Below, piece after piece: positions 62,597 to 64,000 of a DNA stretch of 64,000 nt. Location of the stretch: assembly GCA_022820725.1 (NCBI GenBank), contig JAJEFA010000010.1, positions 310,001 through 374,000 on the forward strand. The letters are read 5' to 3'. Position 1 is the first letter of the stretch. Every line of letters begins with the position of its first letter. This stretch comes from Candidatus Binatia bacterium (GTDB taxonomy: Bacteria > Desulfobacterota > Binatia > Bin18). The position numbers and the translations under genes are program-made. The notes beneath the pieces were generated by a model, which made no database searches, was not told the DNA's origin, and saw nothing but the letters and a program-made list of their open reading frames with translations.

Positions 62597-63004
62597 TCAA
62601 ACGAATTCAAGCTCCCGGTCTCTGGCGGTCGTGGAGCGGTAATAACACGTCTGCCGGGCTTTGCCGGTAGCGTCTTTGGTATGACACACGCCACCCCTGC
62701 GCGGGATGACGCGGTACAACACGGAATTCTGTTCGCAGTTGACGCGGACATCAACCAGATCGAGCACATCGCCTGAGGTCGCGCCCTTGCGCCATAACTC
62801 GTTGCGCGAGGTGGACCACAGCACGGCCTGTCGGGTTGTAAACGTCTCCTTGAGTGCCAGGTCGTTCGCATAGCCGATAAACAAAACCTCGCCACTCTCG
62901 GCGTGTTGCAGGACGACCGGGATGACATCCTGATCGGTTTCCGCGACCTTCCGTAACTTCTTAAAATCGAGAGTGAGTGCCTTGCCTTCTTCAAGGGTAT
63001 TCAT
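62597..63004 (-). CDS. HisI-like (phosphoribosyl-AMP cyclohydrolase family) protein with altered metal site
   Basis: HisI opens the purine ring of phosphoribosyl-AMP in histidine biosynthesis. This 135-residue protein keeps the fold (WSTSRNELWRKGATSGDV) and the three zinc cysteines C90, C107 and C120. The magnesium-binding DCDxD motif is changed to N89-C-E91-Q-N93, and the CHT...C spacing is longer (C107-H-T to C120). It may have lost the canonical reaction or act on another substrate. No other his gene is nearby. ATG 63004 follows AGGAAGAGG. Its neighbours are MaoC and LLM genes. Confidence 0.82.
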   Translation of the reverse strand: MNTLEEGKALTLDFKKLRKVAETDQDVIPVVLQHAESGEVLFIGYANDLALKETFTTRQAVLWSTSRNELWRKGATSGDVLDLVDVRVNCEQNSVLYRVIPRRGGVCHTKDATGKARQTCYYRSTTARDRELEFV

Positions 63005-63020
63005 GTGGGGACACCTCTTC

Positions 63021-63542
63021 CTAATAGCCTGCATCTTCGTACGGTCCCAGACCGCGTTTATAGATCAGGAGTTTCCGCTCGAACGAGCAGACTTCCAGGC
63101 CGTCCTGATTGACCGCCCGGGTGCGGACGTGCAGCACGGCCTGAGCCGGGCGGGAGCGCGACTCGCGTTTGTCGAGCAGTTCAGACTCGGCGTAGATCGT
63201 ATCGCCGGCTTTGACCGGTGTCGGCAGTTTGACATCGGTCCAGCCGAGGTTGGCCACAACCTTATTGAAGGTTTTCGTTGTCATGGCGGTGACCGCGCTC
63301 AGCACCAGGGTTTCGCTGATGACGTTTTCGCCGCCATAGACCTTGTGGTTATACTCCGCGTCGGCGGTGCGGGCGAAGAGGTCGGCAGACCGAAAGGTGT
63401 GTTGCCGGTTTTCCTCGGCCGTGAACGTGCGTCCCGGCCGGTGTTCAAAGACCTGACCGACTTCAAAGTCTTCAAACTCAATGCCCGCGATCTCCATAAA
63501 CACATGGTCTTCAAGCTTTCGGTGCGAATGAAACTGACTCAT
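63021..63542 (-). CDS. MaoC family dehydratase (hotdog fold)
   Basis: This 173-residue protein has the MaoC/R-hydratase pattern: FEVGQVFEHRPGRTFTAEENRQHTFRSADLFARTADAEYNH, with the likely catalytic Asp/His region in the next loop, then AGDTIYAESELLDKRESRSRP. Members hydrate enoyl-CoA. The downstream HisI-like gene starts 17 bp after its stop. The next upstream gene is another MaoC protein, 17 bp away. The two may make a heterodimeric hydratase or a two-step pair, as in mesaconyl-CoA hydratase. Confidence 0.9.
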   Translation of the reverse strand: MSQFHSHRKLEDHVFMEIAGIEFEDFEVGQVFEHRPGRTFTAEENRQHTFRSADLFARTADAEYNHKVYGGENVISETLVLSAVTAMTTKTFNKVVANLGWTDVKLPTPVKAGDTIYAESELLDKRESRSRPAQAVLHVRTRAVNQDGLEVCSFERKLLIYKRGLGPYEDAGY

Positions 63543-63559
63543 GACGGTTTACCTTCAGC

Positions 63560-64000
63560 TTAGTAATTAACGCCTTCAAACGGCACGGCGTCACGTTTAT
63601 ACACCAGCAGGTCATAGCCCATCACGCACACGAGCTTGCCGTCCTGATTCATACCTCGGGTTTCAACCGTGAGCTTGCCGCACGCGGCATCACCCTCAAC
63701 GTCCTCCTTGGCCATAATCTCGGTCTCGGCGTAGAGCGTGTCTCCGCCAAAGACGGGGGCCGTCATATTGAGCGCAGACCAGCCGAGGATGCGCATTTTC
63801 TTGAAAAACGTCTTCCAGGTCATCCCGATCAGGCGTTGCAGGGTCAGCGTGCTGACGACCAGGGGTTTCTTCCACTCGGTCTTGGAGGCGTAGTGAGCGT
63901 CAAAGTGGATCATGGCCTGGTTGAGCGTATCAAACGATTCCTCGAGGTTGTCCTGTTGGGTAATCGTCAAACCGGGCCGATGCTTGAAAATCTGCCCGAC
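63560..64000 (-). CDS. MaoC family dehydratase (hotdog fold), 5' partial
   Basis: This is the second hotdog-fold hydratase. The gene continues beyond the window edge at its 5' end, since the frame is open at 64000 and the conserved VGQIFKHRPG opening lies just inside. The visible 146 residues include DTLYAETEIMAKEDVEGDAACGKLTVETRGMNQDG, typical of the C-terminal half. It is a close relative of the neighbour at 63021 and likely in one transcript with it. The full length cannot be judged. Confidence 0.88.
   Translation of the reverse strand, partial: VGQIFKHRPGLTITQQDNLEESFDTLNQAMIHFDAHYASKTEWKKPLVVSTLTLQRLIGMTWKTFFKKMRILGWSALNMTAPVFGGDTLYAETEIMAKEDVEGDAACGKLTVETRGMNQDGKLVCVMGYDLLVYKRDAVPFEGVNY

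Noticed and set aside
61675..62670. Plus-strand open frame (331 codons) over the F420-type LLM gene
   Set aside because: Antisense to a well-supported LLM protein; composition typical of a shadow frame.
1..64000. tRNA, rRNA, riboswitch, CRISPR array or prophage genes
   Set aside because: No cloverleaf-like conserved segments, rRNA signatures, regular repeat-spacer patterns or phage structural genes were seen on reading both strands; a covariance-model search would be needed to exclude small RNAs.

Overview
The window is about 64 kb of high-GC, gene-dense chromosomal DNA from a Gram-negative-type bacterium. Evidence for this is the set of periplasmic c-type cytochromes, Tat-exported oxidoreductases and an MltD-like murein transglycosylase. 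The mix of genes (hydantoinase/5-oxoprolinase paralogues, three luciferase-like oxidoreductases, MaoC hydratases, class III PHA synthase, ergothioneine genes, and a heme operon of the Geobacter/Nitrospira type) suits a large-genome uncultured heterotroph such as a Tectomicrobia/Entotheonella-like or deltaproteobacterial lineage. There is no rRNA or tRNA gene, so this placement is an inference. The window begins inside a hyuA gene and ends inside a maoC-like gene.

Positions 1-11018 form one tight plus-strand operon: hydantoinase A, an SDR, a copper amine oxidase, a two-subunit molybdenum hydroxylase (IorA/IorB type), then SoxY, SoxZ, a monoheme cytochrome c, a flavocytochrome c sulfide dehydrogenase flavoprotein and a SoxX-SoxA fusion. 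SoxB and SoxCD are absent, and the SoxY carrier tail is not the usual GGCGG. Next comes a lower-GC Type II-like restriction-modification pair (11044-14101), bracketed by near-identical 21-bp direct repeats.

Positions 14.2-30.2 kb hold small catabolic and accessory genes: SMP-30 lactonase, PxpA, an NTF2 fold protein, a BtpA/SIS pair, serine hydrolase, a GST, a fused 5-oxoprolinase, VOC, thiolase, CMD, epoxide hydrolase and aldo/keto reductase, plus a relic of an amidohydrolase. Positions 30.2-34.5 kb encode MutL and MutS on the minus strand. Divergent from these are phaE-phaC and a GNAT gene, with a repeated GTCAC-N4-GT(G/A)AC element between them. At 37-41.6 kb are a CmcJ/NvfI-type oxidase, a luciferase-like oxidoreductase, an exported Rieske protein and a PQQ alcohol dehydrogenase whose Asp-Trp-Asp motif suggests lanthanide use.

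Positions 44.7-51.0 kb are a tetrapyrrole operon read on the minus strand: siroheme synthase, CcsA/HemX, HemA, HemC, a CobA-HemD fusion and HemB. A VapBC-type toxin-antitoxin pair with a clear promoter and operator follows, then an MltD-like enzyme. Positions 54.9-60.7 kb hold an ergothioneine cluster (EgtD, EgtB, EgtC) extended by an ATP-grasp ligase and an asparaginase, with no EgtA. The end of the window has an F420-type LLM enzyme, a HisI-like protein with an altered metal site and two adjacent MaoC-type hotdog proteins.

No CRISPR array, prophage, intact insertion sequence or RNA gene was seen. The strongest unusual signals are the truncated Sox module with a SoxXA fusion, the repeat-flanked restriction-modification island, the ATP-grasp gene in the Egt cluster, the DWD-type PQQ dehydrogenase and the variant HisI.
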